Assembly: GCF_964340395.1 (NCBI RefSeq)
Contig: NC_135564.1
Coordinates: 16,136,957 to 16,200,956 of the forward strand
Length of the DNA: 64,000 nucleotides
Origin: Glandiceps talaboti
Lineage: Eukaryota; Hemichordata; Enteropneusta; Spengelidae
Direction: 5' to 3'
The notes beneath the pieces are model-generated. The model saw only the letters and a list, made by a program, of their open reading frames with translations, made no database searches and was not told where the DNA came from. This document shows, piece by piece, positions 24,569 through 37,729 of the stretch. The translations under genes and the position numbers were made by a program. How positions within the stretch are numbered: the first letter of the stretch is position 1; each line of letters begins with the position of its first letter.

Positions 24569-26321
24569 TATTTCCAGAAACCTTCGCAAAATGATTGACA
24601 CTTTTCAGACTCGTGTCAAAGTTTGTTGCAACGTTGTAATTATTTGACAATTGCATCCTGTGTTTGTTGATAATTGTAAACAATATATTTATATCTACCA
24701 GAAACACTGGCCTGCCGTCAGTGTAAATAAATCAATGTCAACACACAGCTTATATCAACATGTTACCACAAACAGTTTTAGACTGTATGCTAGCTAGCTA
24801 ATAGTTAACTTGAGGTCGTCGCCTAATTTAAAATAGAACTTTTTTCTATTCATATGCTATCTGTCACGTACCACTTGTCATACTTTATACCAACATTTGA
24901 CAGTCTAAGGTTATACCGTCTTTATATTTAGCACTGTTAATAATAACGGAGATTGGTATACATAATGCGTCTAATCTGTAGCTGAGCTCGACTACAGAGG
25001 TAAAGGGGTGCATTTACTGCTATATGGTAAGAAGACAAGTGAATTCACAGACACTGGATACTAGGCAATTGGAAATGATTGAGACTAATGATTAAAGCGA
25101 TATGTCTTTGAGAGAACGACGGGGGGATATTGGAGACGTTCTGTTGATACAGAAATATGAACTTAAAATATCACGTATTGCTTGAATAATTCAGTTTCGA
25201 TATCACTATACTTAATAAGATGAGAAACTGACTCAAAAAACATCATATGGTTGAAAACATAGCTACAGTAGTGCAATCATGCTTTGACTCTTTTGGTATG
25301 TACACATACGCCTGGTAACAAATGTCTTCGTTCTCTATCCCGTTGTCATATATATCTAAAAAAAAAATAAGAGATGAAAATATACAAGGATCACTGCATA
25401 GTAGGATGAACAGGTGTTAACTTTATTATATTATTTCGTTATACTCAAGAATGATATAAACAGTAGAGAAATATGTGACTTTTATTATTGAGACTCGGTT
25501 AATCTGTCTCTACGAACATCACATTAAGAGGAAGAAAGAATTTTTGTCTGAAGTATGAAAGAAATTAAAATTGCGTTTATTTATTGTTCGTGTATATGAA
25601 ACCCTAGTGATCATTCCACGAAGACATAGGAATGTTATTGAAAATATGAGACACGTCCGAGTTTAGAAAACATGTGCCAACCTTGATTTATTATACGAGG
25701 TTACAAAGGACATTGTTCGGATCTGAACTATTTTCTGTGTTATCTTTGGTCTATGTGAAAAATTACTTATCGAAACATGACTAATTACTCATAACCGAGA
25801 GATAAGTATTATGTCTTGCATTTTAATTGGTAATTAGAATGGACGATTTGATAACATAATTGTTGATGCACCCAGAGAGATTGTTGAAAACACCAGACCC
25901 GTAGAGTAATTGCAAGGACAATTATTTTAGTGAGGCGGATAAGTTTAACTGTTTCAAATTGTGATACAAACATGAAAATTGGCGTGAACACCTCATTTAG
26001 TGTGCTGAATGTGAACACAACGTTAGTAACTTTAAAATTCTAATATGGCGGCCAGTTTTCAAGATGTATAAATCATATGATGCATAATAAGCGGCTGTTG
26101 ATAAATTTCATATATCTAATTTGGGAAATGTTATACTTCAAGTCACACACTGAAATGATGTATGATGAATAATAGTTGAAAGGTTGATTTTATCGAAGTG
26201 AATATACTTACATTTAAGAACCCTAACAACAAAGAAAAGTATAATGAAAATATTATAAGCTTTCAGTGAGCAATCGTGTGAAATTTCTTACTGTATTTTT
26301 ATCATTTTTAAGCGTATGGTT

Positions 26322-26424
26322 TAAAACTGTTTGGTGATTAACAAGTTGAGGCAGAGGCTGACAATAGGGTAACGATGTAAAACTGTTTTGTGATTTAACA
26401 AGTTCAGGCAGAGGTCGACAATAG
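26322..26424 (+). repeat. Local tandem duplication, about 55-bp unit
   Basis: TAAAACTGTTTGGTGATTAA followed by CAAGTTGAGGCAGAGGCTGA recurs as TAAAACTGTTTTGTGATTTA and CAAGTTCAGGCAGAGGTCGA. Confidence 0.85.
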
Positions 26425-27794
26425 TTGGTACAAATCAGAACGTTAGGTGAGCAAGAAAAGGTCGTTAGCGAATATTATCTGCCAATGACCATACGCGCAA
26501 TCGTTCTGAAGAACGTAACAGGTACGATCGATTGCCCAAATATTCTCTGCATATGTTCTAAGAATCAAACTTATTGGCCATTATCGAAACTGTGTCACAG
26601 CGTCCACTGAAGACTTATGTACTCATGATAAACGAGCAAAGATGTCGCTTTATAGTGTAATACGTAAAAACTAGACAGTGGGCACTGCGTAGTGTGCACA
26701 CGTGTCTACCAAAATGGGCGATAAATTAACGTAGAATGCTCAGTGTATATGACTGGTTATTCCCCAAAGCTCTGTTGGAATACTCCTACTGCCCACAAGA
26801 TTGAAATCAATGGCGGCATAAACGACAGCATAGTGCTCCGATACGTGCACCCCATATATTTCATCATGATATGTGTAGACGTGTGTTTTATCTCAGACAA
26901 AAATAGGATTGCCATGACTACAGTAGTTATATATATATTGCTTATGTAAAGCACAAATTGCAAGCCGTTCATTCATCCGCATTTTTACTTTGGGTCATGA
27001 CCTAAGAAAGTAAATGTTTAGTTTAGATCCACTTGACTGGAAAGCATAATCCGATCCCTCGTCGAATTACATTACAAGTAGTCATGAACGTGTATTGTAC
27101 GTCTTCGAGACATCCAACCCAAATATTTTGTCTATTGTCACGAAATCAGTAAGTGTTGGTGTATGGAAGGCGACTAAACTAGTCGAAAGTGTACTTTAAG
27201 GGCTGTACACTAATAACCGAGCAGTGAGGTGTATGCTAATTTCCAACGTTTGAGGATGTGTCCAGAATGTCGGAGTCATGATGGTCGAATGGTAGGACTT
27301 ACAAAAAAGGTGTTTTTTGCTACCATAGGCCTAAAGAAATATTTGGTTCCGGGTTACCCGACCCCACCTAGCTTTGCACTGTCGACCATAAACGTTATTT
27401 TACGTATTCGAGAAAAACAAATAAAATCGCAAAAATTGTGAAGGCTCACGAGAAATAGTGTATGCGGAAACTGACATCAACTTAAAAAAATAAAACTGTT
27501 CTTCCAATCTGTAATGGCTGTACATCTGATGGGAAGAAATAAACAACACGGAGACCATTTGGAAAACAATGGAAAACCTGAACTAGACACTCACACATGA
27601 AAAAAGAATATGATAAAATAAAATAAAAAGTCTACCTACCCCACCTATGCTAAAATTGAGCGTAATCAGAACAACACATTTTATTTTTATCAATCTTTAC
27701 AAATACTCGATGGTCACTAATCAATATATTCTTACAAAGTCGATATGTAATTATCATTGATATGTTATCGGTAAATATTTACTACATTATGGGT

Positions 27795-28205
27795 TAGAAA
27801 AAAATTATCGGTAAGTTTTTACTACGTTGCCGGTTAGAAAACGTGCGTTATTAGTTGCAAGAGGGCTGGCTTGGTATCTGCAGGTTGCAGGTACAGATCT
27901 AACCGCTACCATTTGTTTATAAATGGCCAAAGTCATTATCATTAGGTAAGATTTGAACAACGTTTGTGCCCTAGTGAATTCCAAATGTATAAATGGGGAC
28001 CTGGTAGGAGAGCAGTTACGATGTGAATGCTTTATCTTATGCACTTATAGAGGCTGAAATGGATTGTATGCTCCCAGGGAGTTGAGGAAGTATAAAGGGC
28101 CACTGTTGTTACAGGTCTGTACCAAGGGTAGTAATTTGTAAAGCGCTTTGGGGACAGTGTGCGAAAGCGTTACATTAAGAAAAAGAAGCTAACATTATTA
28201 TGTAT
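27795..28205 (+). mobile_element. SINE-like retroposon insertion
   Basis: The segment has a 5' part with tRNA-like character (GGCTGGCTTGGTATC ... GGTTGCAGGTACAGATC). A central block GTGAATTCCAAATGTATAAA-TGGGGACCTGGTAGGA follows, then AGTTGAGGAAGTATAAA, and a 3' end TGTAAAGCGCTTTGGGGACA...CGAAAGCG followed by a short ATTATT tail. The 'AAAGCGCTTTG...GAAAGCG' tail is typical of SINEs sharing a LINE 3' end in many aquatic animals. Boundaries are approximate. A 36-bp local duplication (TATCGGTAA..GGTTAGAAAA) lies at its 5' edge. Confidence 0.6.
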
Positions 28206-30749
28206 GATTGATAACATTCTCAAACTACAAATATAAATTCTCGAGACAAGTGACTTCACATGGGGTAAGATAGACCTCAAGCAGACCTAAGAAACTGCAG
28301 ACAGCAAGAAATATTTTTCATTCATCTACGGCGATTAGAACGATGTCATTACTGATAGTGCTGATGGGGGTGATGAGGCATGGATTCGGAAATGAGCTAT
28401 CAAATTTTTCAAGTGATAATGATCTTGTTGATGGCTTAGTTACAGTATATGAGATGAGGATGACTTTTTATCGCCCACAATTAACGATATCGACGAACAA
28501 ATCTTGCCCTTGTCCAAGTTCGGAATCGCAATGAGGTTTACTGTCAGTAATTAAAACTTTTATTGGTGAGTCCACGATGACACGGGGTGACTTTGACTTG
28601 TACGTAGCCTTTCCCTCCGATGTAACGCTTACATACTACCAACCAAAAATTGAAATTTAAAGAACAAACAAACAGAAAAATCAAACAAAACAAAATCTAA
28701 CGAGAAAACAAACACACGAGCGGAAAATAAGCATGTATTGTGTGTGAACGATAAGCACAACATCGAAGATGGAAATATAAAACGTCTAAAGCACGTTTTC
28801 ACATTGGTCAATTCGTATTTCAATTTTTGTTAAACTTAAATAAACTCAACGGGGTATGTTCCAATCCCATGTCATCGCATTAGTGTTGTCTTTTAAAGGT
28901 AACATTGTTGTGGACAAACGTTTATATAGGTATGCCCAATAATGTTTTTCAGACATAGAATTTAATCCAAAGGAAGTGGGTCTTTATTTAATGGTTCGTG
29001 TTACCTTACATATGTAAGATACATAACTTGACCAATCTCACCAATTCATCGATCTTTTATCCTTGATACGTTTTGCCAGCTGTAGTCTATTAAAACAGAC
29101 ATTTTAACAAAATATTCATAGGAACAATTCTAATATATTATAGCCCACTCCCCTCCCCAAAAAGAAATAAAGCAATGACTTTGATATTAGATTACCACGA
29201 TTATAGGTTAGGTTTTTCGTGAATGATATTCCTATCAAACTATATTCTTATGTACATAAAATATCGGTTTTGAAGCACGGGTGGGGTATAACAAAACCGA
29301 ACCTCCGATATGCATATACTTTAAGGGTGTTTGTTCTTTATTCATTGCATGAATTAAGAATAAACTCATACACCTAGTGTGAGGCAATAACATAACACAG
29401 ATACAGATCGTTATGAACAGAATATGCCAGTGTAAAATAATACTCGATCCAACGTAATATTGTAAGTGCGGGTACACAGAAGTCACGGTTCATAGATTTT
29501 TGAAGCCTCGTCTGTACATCAAAACCGACAGTACATGTTACTTGAGAACGGATTGTGATGGAAAGGTAATTCATCAAATAACTAAAGCTGTAATCATAGT
29601 AATCTTAAATCAGCGCTGTCATACTATTTTTTAAAGAAACTGCTCCAGGCACACTTAGCACGAAGCTGTACAATGTCTCTGTTGAGTAGACTCCAGTTTC
29701 AAGGAAGTCATGTATGTGCCAACTGCAGATGTCTAATAGCTCCGTGGTTGAAATGTCGAGTATTACACCCGTGAATCACCACAAATGTGTTTATTTTGTG
29801 ATGATTTTTACGATTTGCCTAGCAGTGTGATTAATACTCTTCTCTGCTTTTCAAAAAAAAAATTGCTGGTACAACTTGAGGAGGTGTCTATCCAAACAGG
29901 TTGATCTGTATAATTATGATGGTTGAAAAACTTTGCCATTTCACAACCACCTTTCAGTTCATTAATCAATGATACGATTATAAGGTGTAGCATGTCTGTC
30001 TGACACAAGTGTTATCTTGGAGGCCAACTTGATGACATATCCCTTGATAAAAAAAATACATCACCGCTATAATAATGTGTACGCTGTTGGAAAGTATAAC
30101 AGTCGCAATTTGTAGACATTAGTTTTGACCAAAATTCTAATCAGGATAAGAATTTCCTGCAGGTATTCCTAATGTTTCGTCTTCGCATCGTCGCCTAATA
30201 ATCTAAAAGTGACAAAGCCTAGAGTCAATGCAGAAATGCATATACACTATAAATATTGCAGAGCTATTTAGAAGAGAATCTTAGTTACCATGGTGATAGA
30301 AGAGAGTAATTATGTACTAGTATTTTCAATTTATACGTACTACTAAATCATATCATATTGTGATGTTTGTATAGTATGCACATTCCTTATGGAACCTTTG
30401 CCTGTTGTTGGGCATAATATAGACTTCAAGAACGATTTTTGAAGCTCTTTTGTTGAATATATTGACTTACTCATAATATTTTACGTCCTGAAAAGTAATT
30501 AATCACCTTTGAACAAACATATTTGTGTAGCTGTACATATAATATGGCACAGCAAATCCAATCAAATTGTTTTTGGGTCCGCACCCCAAAACCAGTGCAC
30601 CTAACGGGATCACGATTTCAACTTGTTATTGTTCTTCATTTGTTTAAAATCGATTTCTGATTAACTAGTACTCCGGTTACAGCTATTGCGGCTTCCAGAT
30701 GTAATAGTAGTTGAAAAAAACATAAGTATATTGAAATATGAGGCAAAAA

Positions 30750-30925
30750 TTAGCCAACAGTGACTATAAAGTTACAGACTAATCTATTTCAAATTATTGT
30801 ATTTTAGTTCAGGTTACTTTTGGATTTTATTTCAGTAGTTTCCTAATTTGAATATTTCAAACTTGTTACAAAGGTCAATGAAATAACCACCAAAGACTAT
30901 AAAGTTACAGAATAAGTCCTTATCA
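30750..30925 (+). repeat. Two diverged units of the 'ACTATAAAGTTACAGA' repeat
   Basis: AGTGACTATAAAGTTACAGA (30759) and AAGACTATAAAGTTACAGAA (30893) recur about 134 bp apart. The motif matches the minisatellite at 57484-57712. Confidence 0.6.
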
Positions 30926-32186
30926 ATTATTTTTATTTTATCATTTTTTGGTTAATATTTCTGTGCACATTTAAAGCTAGGTCCAACCGGAATGCATCAT
31001 TTTGAATATTGAAGCGTATAATTCTCGTAGATAGAATGGATGAAATATTCATAATTGAGATATTTTCACAGGGTATTGTACTACATGTTCAAATGCTGTG
31101 TTTACCTCTCGGAAAACATCACCAGATGACTAAAGCACTCCGCCGTGCATGCCCACAAACCGATGAATAAGCGGCTTTCAAAACTATTAGCCCGGTTTGA
31201 TTGGTTTATGTGCCTTCCGACTTATCGGTTGCTGGAAACGTAAACCAAATTGCTGTAATATTACCATGAATGACGCACAGTGCCAGACTAGTTTTGTATA
31301 AACACAACCTAGCAACAGTCGCGTTGCCTCGAATCAGTCATATTCACTTAGTTGAGACAGCGTGAAGGTAGTAAGGGAGACATCTTTCCTGCCTGACTCG
31401 ATTATCTTCCTTTGAACATGTCACAAATCTCATCTATTACCTTAAAACCATTACTTTCGGATGTAGATTCTGTTCTGATCAGGAGAAATGTCACGTTAAC
31501 ACAAAGGTCCCGAAACAAAATTGAGTTGACCACCTTCTAAATATTCAAGCAACTGAGTGGTTTTTTTTCATTTATTCCGTATTAGTGGAAAGTTTGCGTT
31601 AAACTGATGTACGCATCCGTGAAAATTACTCCTTTAGTATATAGACAGGTGTTGGTATTGTGGATATCGTCGAGTGGTTAACGTATTCTATATTAAGACT
31701 GGATATGAGTGATTTTCTAAACTTTTTTTTCCGCACATCAGCGCATTGAATGACAATGATTCGAGGAATACATGGCGCCTCAGAAAGTGTAATACAGAAA
31801 GCTGATAACGATAACGGAATTAAGTACAATTTAGTTAAAACGCCCCAGTAATACGAATCAGCAATCTAATGCAATGTCGAGTCAGGGAGAAAATTGAGAA
31901 GCTTGTAAAACCCTGTGTTGTACTCTTCGTCTATGATGTTTTTACACATCGTTGGTTTTGACGCATCTCTATTGAAATTGAACCTTTAAACAAATTGAAA
32001 GTCTACGATGCGTATATCTAGTCATCTTGTTCATAATTGCGTTTGTTTATTCTATCTGATGATGTTCAATTGAGGTATTTATTTTTTGTGCATTTGTTTT
32101 TATAAGATATGGTTAGGTAGCGCATGTTCGCTAAGAAAATACCCGTTATTTGTTTAACGCTTAAATGTTGTCTAAGGTTTGATTGT

Positions 32187-32235
32187 GTCTGTCTGTCTGT
32201 CTGTCTGTCTTTGTCTGTCTGTCTGTCTGTCTGTC

Positions 32236-32267
<32 letters not shown>

Positions 32268-32285
32268 TGTATGTATGTATGTTTC
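32187..32285 (+). repeat. (GTCT)n then (TATG)n microsatellite
   Basis: About 12 GTCT units with one interruption are followed by about 10 TATG units. Confidence 0.96.
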
Positions 32286-32364
32286 ATGTATGTACGTACG
32301 TATGTATGTGTGTGTGCACATGCGCACGCACGAAAATGTGTGTATGTGGAGAGAGATAGATGTC

Positions 32365-32368
<4 letters not shown>

Positions 32369-32416
<48 letters not shown>
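32369..32416 (+). repeat. (TA)n microsatellite
   Basis: Twenty-four TA units directly precede hammerhead-family fragment C. Confidence 0.97.
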
Positions 32417-32419
<3 letters not shown>

Positions 32420-32481
32420 TTACTATTACGCTCTGCCACTGCGGTATAGAGCACTGTCTTAGCAGATTGATACTCACCGAG

Positions 32482-32483
<2 letters not shown>
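32417..32483 (+). mobile_element. TA-flanked hammerhead-family repeat, copy C (5'-truncated)
   Basis: It matches the minus strand of copies A and B from CTATTACGCTCTGCCACTGC through to TACTCACCGAGTT. It lacks the ribozyme, is in + orientation, and is bounded on both sides by (TA)n. Confidence 0.8.

Positions 32484-32559
<76 letters not shown>
32484..32559 (+). repeat. (TA)n microsatellite
   Basis: Thirty-eight TA units directly follow copy C. Confidence 0.97.
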
Positions 32560-32561
<2 letters not shown>

Positions 32562-33271
32562 TTGCATATGTACAAATTGTACGTACGTATATCTGTCCGT
32601 GTCTCGGTCTGTCTGTCCGTATGTATGTTTGTCTATCTGATTATTTGTTTGTTTAGATTCACTTTCAAATTAGATATAGTTACAAGACAGCAAAAAGCTT
32701 AAGACATTATTTTTCTGCCTGACGTCTACTTTGAAAATAGTAAAAATGATACGATATAGAGATAATGATCTATATCTATAGGATGTGGGTATTAGTCTTA
32801 CAAAAATTATGACACTGTGCATTCTGAATTACATTAAGGCTGTTGATTATATTGCCATCTGTTTTATGAAACTACTCATCCGGCAAACTTTACATCCTGT
32901 GACATGTGGTCGCTCCATTGCACATACGGCATTCCGTGATGAATGGAATACATGACATAAGTTATCGATCTAACACTCCGAGTTTTACGATGCCAGTATT
33001 AAGAAAATTACTTTTTCGTATGTAGACGTAAATTTCCATCCATATTGTATAATTTGGTAGTAAAGTTAAAAAATATACACTGAAGAAAAAACGTTGCAGT
33101 TGTCGATTTTAATTCCACTTGGTTTTTTTATTTATGATACTAGGCGTTCCACTTTGTTTTTGATATTTTAATAGAAATGAATGGAGAAATTAAAAATAGT
33201 AGTCATTACACTTGTTGTTATCAGTAGAATAACAGATATATATATGCCACAAATGAATGAACGAATTAATC

Positions 33272-33505
33272 AATTAATGAGTGAGTGAGTGAGTGAGTGA
33301 GTGAGTGAGTGAGTGAGTGGGTCGGTGGGTGGGTCTGTGGCGTTGGTTAATGGGTGGGTCTACTTGTTGGTTGATTGGTTGGTTGGTTGGTTGGTTGGTT
33401 GGATGGTTGGATGGATGGATGGATGGATGGATGGACGGATGGACGGGCGAACGAACGGAATGAACGGAACGAACGAACGAACGAACGAACGAACGAACGA
33501 AATAA
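33272..33505 (+). repeat. Compound (GAGT)n, (TTGG)n, (GGAT)n, (CGAA)n microsatellite
   Basis: Four tetranucleotide blocks run in series: GAGT 33272-33319, GGTT 33372-33400, GGAT 33404-33435 and CGAA 33468-33500. Degenerate GGTT/GGGT repeats continue to 33580. Confidence 0.95.
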
Positions 33506-34856
33506 CTAACTGATGGTTATTGTTGGTTGGTTGGTCGAATGGTAGGATGAATGAATTGTTGGGTGAGTGGGTGGGTGGGTACTGAATGTATGATTGAATA
33601 AATATTTGCAATGGATGGATGGATGACTAAATATATGGTGAATGCGTCTTTAGTAGGCAACAGCTGTAGTTGCAGGGTCCAATGAAACCGTTGTATTTCT
33701 GTACAAGGCAACTGACAATGGGTGATAGATAGATAGTACACTTTATCAGAGTTGCAGTCTAAAGAACTTGCGGTTATGTATTTTACTTTCACCGGAGTTG
33801 CCGCTGGGGGAATTTACGTAGATTCTGTATTTGTTGTAGGCGAGAGAGTATCTCATACATAAAACATACATAAAAGGGATATTTTATGCTGGTAAAATGT
33901 TCAGAACTGATTACCTTCGACTTTGTTTTTTTGTCTGTTCTTTTCCGATTCGATTTTTAGCCCGATTTTATATCGTTATCGGGTTTTGTAAAAGGAACCG
34001 TTGTTATAACAACCAATTTGACGCTAAACAAATTTGACATTAATCAATTACTCGATGGTAGCAGAAACGGAGAAAAACAAATTCTCCCATTCTAGTTTCG
34101 GCGGTGTAAGATAAAATAGACAACATTAATTTATGAAGAAAAATCACGGGTATTTGTTGAGAAAACAAAACGTGGTGTTACCCAGCTTACGATTTGTGAT
34201 TGGAAGTATAGGTAATATCGAATGAATACATCTACCCTCAGTATCTGATTTAAATACAGCAATCGTGCATGTACGGGATTTGTAGTCAACCACTAGGAAT
34301 TACGGTCGACATGGGGATTGCATACAAATATGATAGAATACGGAAGGGTACAACAACTATTCTGATTTCAATAACAGATTACTATTTTAAAAAATTGGTA
34401 CTGTTATTTGAAAGCTTGTTGTATGATGGTGAATCAACTGTTTACTCGGGTGAAAATACTTACCAAAAATCCCAATTAAACCATGTTCATGACAACTCAT
34501 GCCTTCTATGACTGTCATCTTACAATTGTCTTCTGACAGGGTTAGAACAGTCGATGATCGCATAGAGGAGATTTTCTCGAAATTGTTCTGTATGTATAAA
34601 CAGTTACTTTTGAGTTAGGTTTGAGTTCAATCACAAGTGATGGATGCCTATGATTCAGAAAGTAGGATAATGTGAATATATTATGAATATGCAGCAAATA
34701 TCACGACCTTAAACGTATTCAGTCAGTGTATGTCCCTGTAAGCAATCATTGAAACACTTTACATTTTGCTCACAGTATGAAAATATTATCATCTGGGCAT
34801 TAATAATGGTCTCTGTATCTGTCTCTCTCACTCTTTGTCTGTCTCTGCCGCTCTCT

Positions 34857-35067
<211 letters not shown>

Positions 35068-36230
35068 ACTTACTAATTAACTTACCATCAAGATATGATT
35101 GCCAAATATTTTCATCGTACAGCCAAGGAAAATACAAGTGACTTAAGGGGTACCCCAGAAATAGTGGCGTTCACACGGGTAGTCGTGACGTAGAATTACC
35201 AGGCTATATAATCTATATTTTCTGTTCAAAGACAATAACTTGGTATAATACACAATGTACAACAGCGCAATGGAGTGTTACGAGCGAATGCAAAGACTTA
35301 CATGCTATTAGTATATCTAATATCGCGTGATCATGCGAGTTTAATACCCATTGAACACAGATATGGGATTGTATTTGCATCATAGATATTATCCAAGAAC
35401 AAATTCTAGAGATATTAGTCGGCTATGAATAGCTCTGGCATTTCACATTCTGCGTGTTATCAAATGTTGATGATAAATTGAAAAGATATGGCTGCCTTTA
35501 CTGATTCTAATAGCAGGCCTACTAAATGCCTGTGTCGTTATATTAGCTTCTAAAACTAGCAGTGTGTAGCTACATTGTAGATACAGACTTTGCAGCCTAT
35601 CCAATTAAAGGAGAAAGCTTGAATACCTTGTCTCACTCTGCATGTTTCGTAAATGTTTTGACATAGCTAGGCATGTCATTATGAATTTCATCTTGATAAG
35701 ACATAAAATAATACCGCGAATGCACTATACGAGACAAAATGTTCACTGGTGGATATCCGATCTTCTTCAAATGACGTTTCCAATTAGTACGTGATTAGGA
35801 TAAAGTTACTTGAAAGATAGCGTCAACTTGTTGAAATGTAAACTTGAGTTTCAAGTTCACCTTGTATCTGATTTCTAACCCAAACATTGTAAACACGACA
35901 CCCATGTGAATGCTACCACTACCATGACTACTGCGCCACGACTACTTCTATACAGTGTGTACAAAATCAAGGGTTTCTCCGTTGCCCTACATGTGATGAC
36001 AAAGTTGAGTGGCTTCTTTGGTAATGGGAGTGAAATGATCTATTACAAATGAGCCGTGTGCCCCTCAACTCCTTAGATTAGTATGCCGGCCTACACTAAT
36101 ATTCTTGAAGTAATATTATCTGACTGCAAGGTGAAAATATGGTACGTGTAATCTCGGCAATGGTTTGTGCTATATTGTAAATATATCGAGTGTATGTCTT
36201 ACAATATTATGTAATTAAATTTACACGCAT

Positions 36231-36435
<205 letters not shown>

Positions 36436-36868
36436 ATCATTGTCTGAATGTCTTAACTCACATCTCGCATCTGCGTTATGACTGTAGTTGATATAAACCC
36501 TGAAGATATCTGACACTATTTGTTCTCTCACGACGGCCATAATTGTTAAATATCAAAATTAAGAGTGGCATACCGAGAGACATATACCATATCATATGTC
36601 CAAGTAGTTGGAGTATGGCTATTGAGATTGAGTAGAGATGGCATACTAGTGTATTTACATTCAGATCACGTAACGTTCTGCCAAATTAATGATCAATTCA
36701 AGCGCGTAGATAATGAATTTTATGGTTTTAATGATTTTCGTGATGAAACGCAGTAAGCAAGATCGGGTGGTAGTCAAAAGTTCGAGTAGAACGTGACAGT
36801 CATTTGTTCTGGATTCTTCAACGTTTTGGTTTTCAAAAAATAAAGTTGTAAATGTCGGCCATCAGCAC

Positions 36869-37263
36869 TGATTCTTTCCCAAACAACATCCGATATTCCT
36901 GTGAAATATTCTAACATGGGCGAATGCCTGAAACATGATTCTGAATGCTAAACCTGCCAACCTGTGTGGCTACAATATTATACAATATTGAATTATAATC
37001 TATAGTATGCAAATATCATTATCTTTCATTTGCACAAGCCGTCAAATCATGATATGATTTCATTCTGTATATACCATCATGACAATTATGCCTCCTTTTT
37101 ACGAAAAATAATGATATTTGCATACTATAGATTCTAATTCAACATTGTATAATACTATAGCCACACAGGTTGGTTGATTTAGCACTCAGAAGCAGGTTTT
37201 CAGGCATTCCCTCATATGTTAGAATATTCACAGGATATCGGATGTTGTTTGGGAAAGAATCAG
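36869..37263. mobile_element. Long palindromic (foldback) element, about 395 bp
   Basis: The left arm 36869-37021 and right arm 37109-37263 are inverted copies about 153 bp long with roughly 85-90% identity, separated by an 87-bp spacer. The ends read CTGATTCTTTCCCAAACAAC and its complement. The inner arm ends are TATAGTATGCAAATATCATT and its complement. No coding capacity; typical of a MITE. Confidence 0.85.
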
Positions 37264-37703
37264 ATTCTCAGATCGGTGCAAAACTAAACTTAACATGAAT
37301 GCACGTGTTCTATCGTCTGCTCTAATATTGATGATGCCAGCACTTTACTATGTGAATCATAAATTATGTACCCTTTACTTTTAAAACGTACTAATAAAAC
37401 AAATTACATTTAAAATTAATACCATGATGGTATCATTCTCATACATAATAGTATACCCCATCAATGCAGGTACATCAGCTTCACCAGTTATATATGTAAT
37501 CAAGGAATGTCACACGACTTTTTATCACTCCCAAAGTATTATACTCTGTAACGAGAAGGAAGGATATTCACATTCATCACGAGTGGACATTAATTCCAAA
37601 TTTCATTAAAAATATCTGACATAGATCTCCTAAAATATGTATACGAAAATCCTGCATTCTCTCTTTAAAATTGTAAATATTTCAAAGTGCTGTAATTACA
37701 AAC

Positions 37704-37729
37704 CTCAGACCACTCTATCGTGGTCTGAG
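37704..37729. other. Perfect hairpin, 10-bp stem and 6-base loop
   Basis: CTCAGACCAC-TCTATC-GTGGTCTGAG is a perfect inverted repeat. It has no T tract and sits in an intron, so I do not call it a terminator or a processed RNA. Confidence 0.6.
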
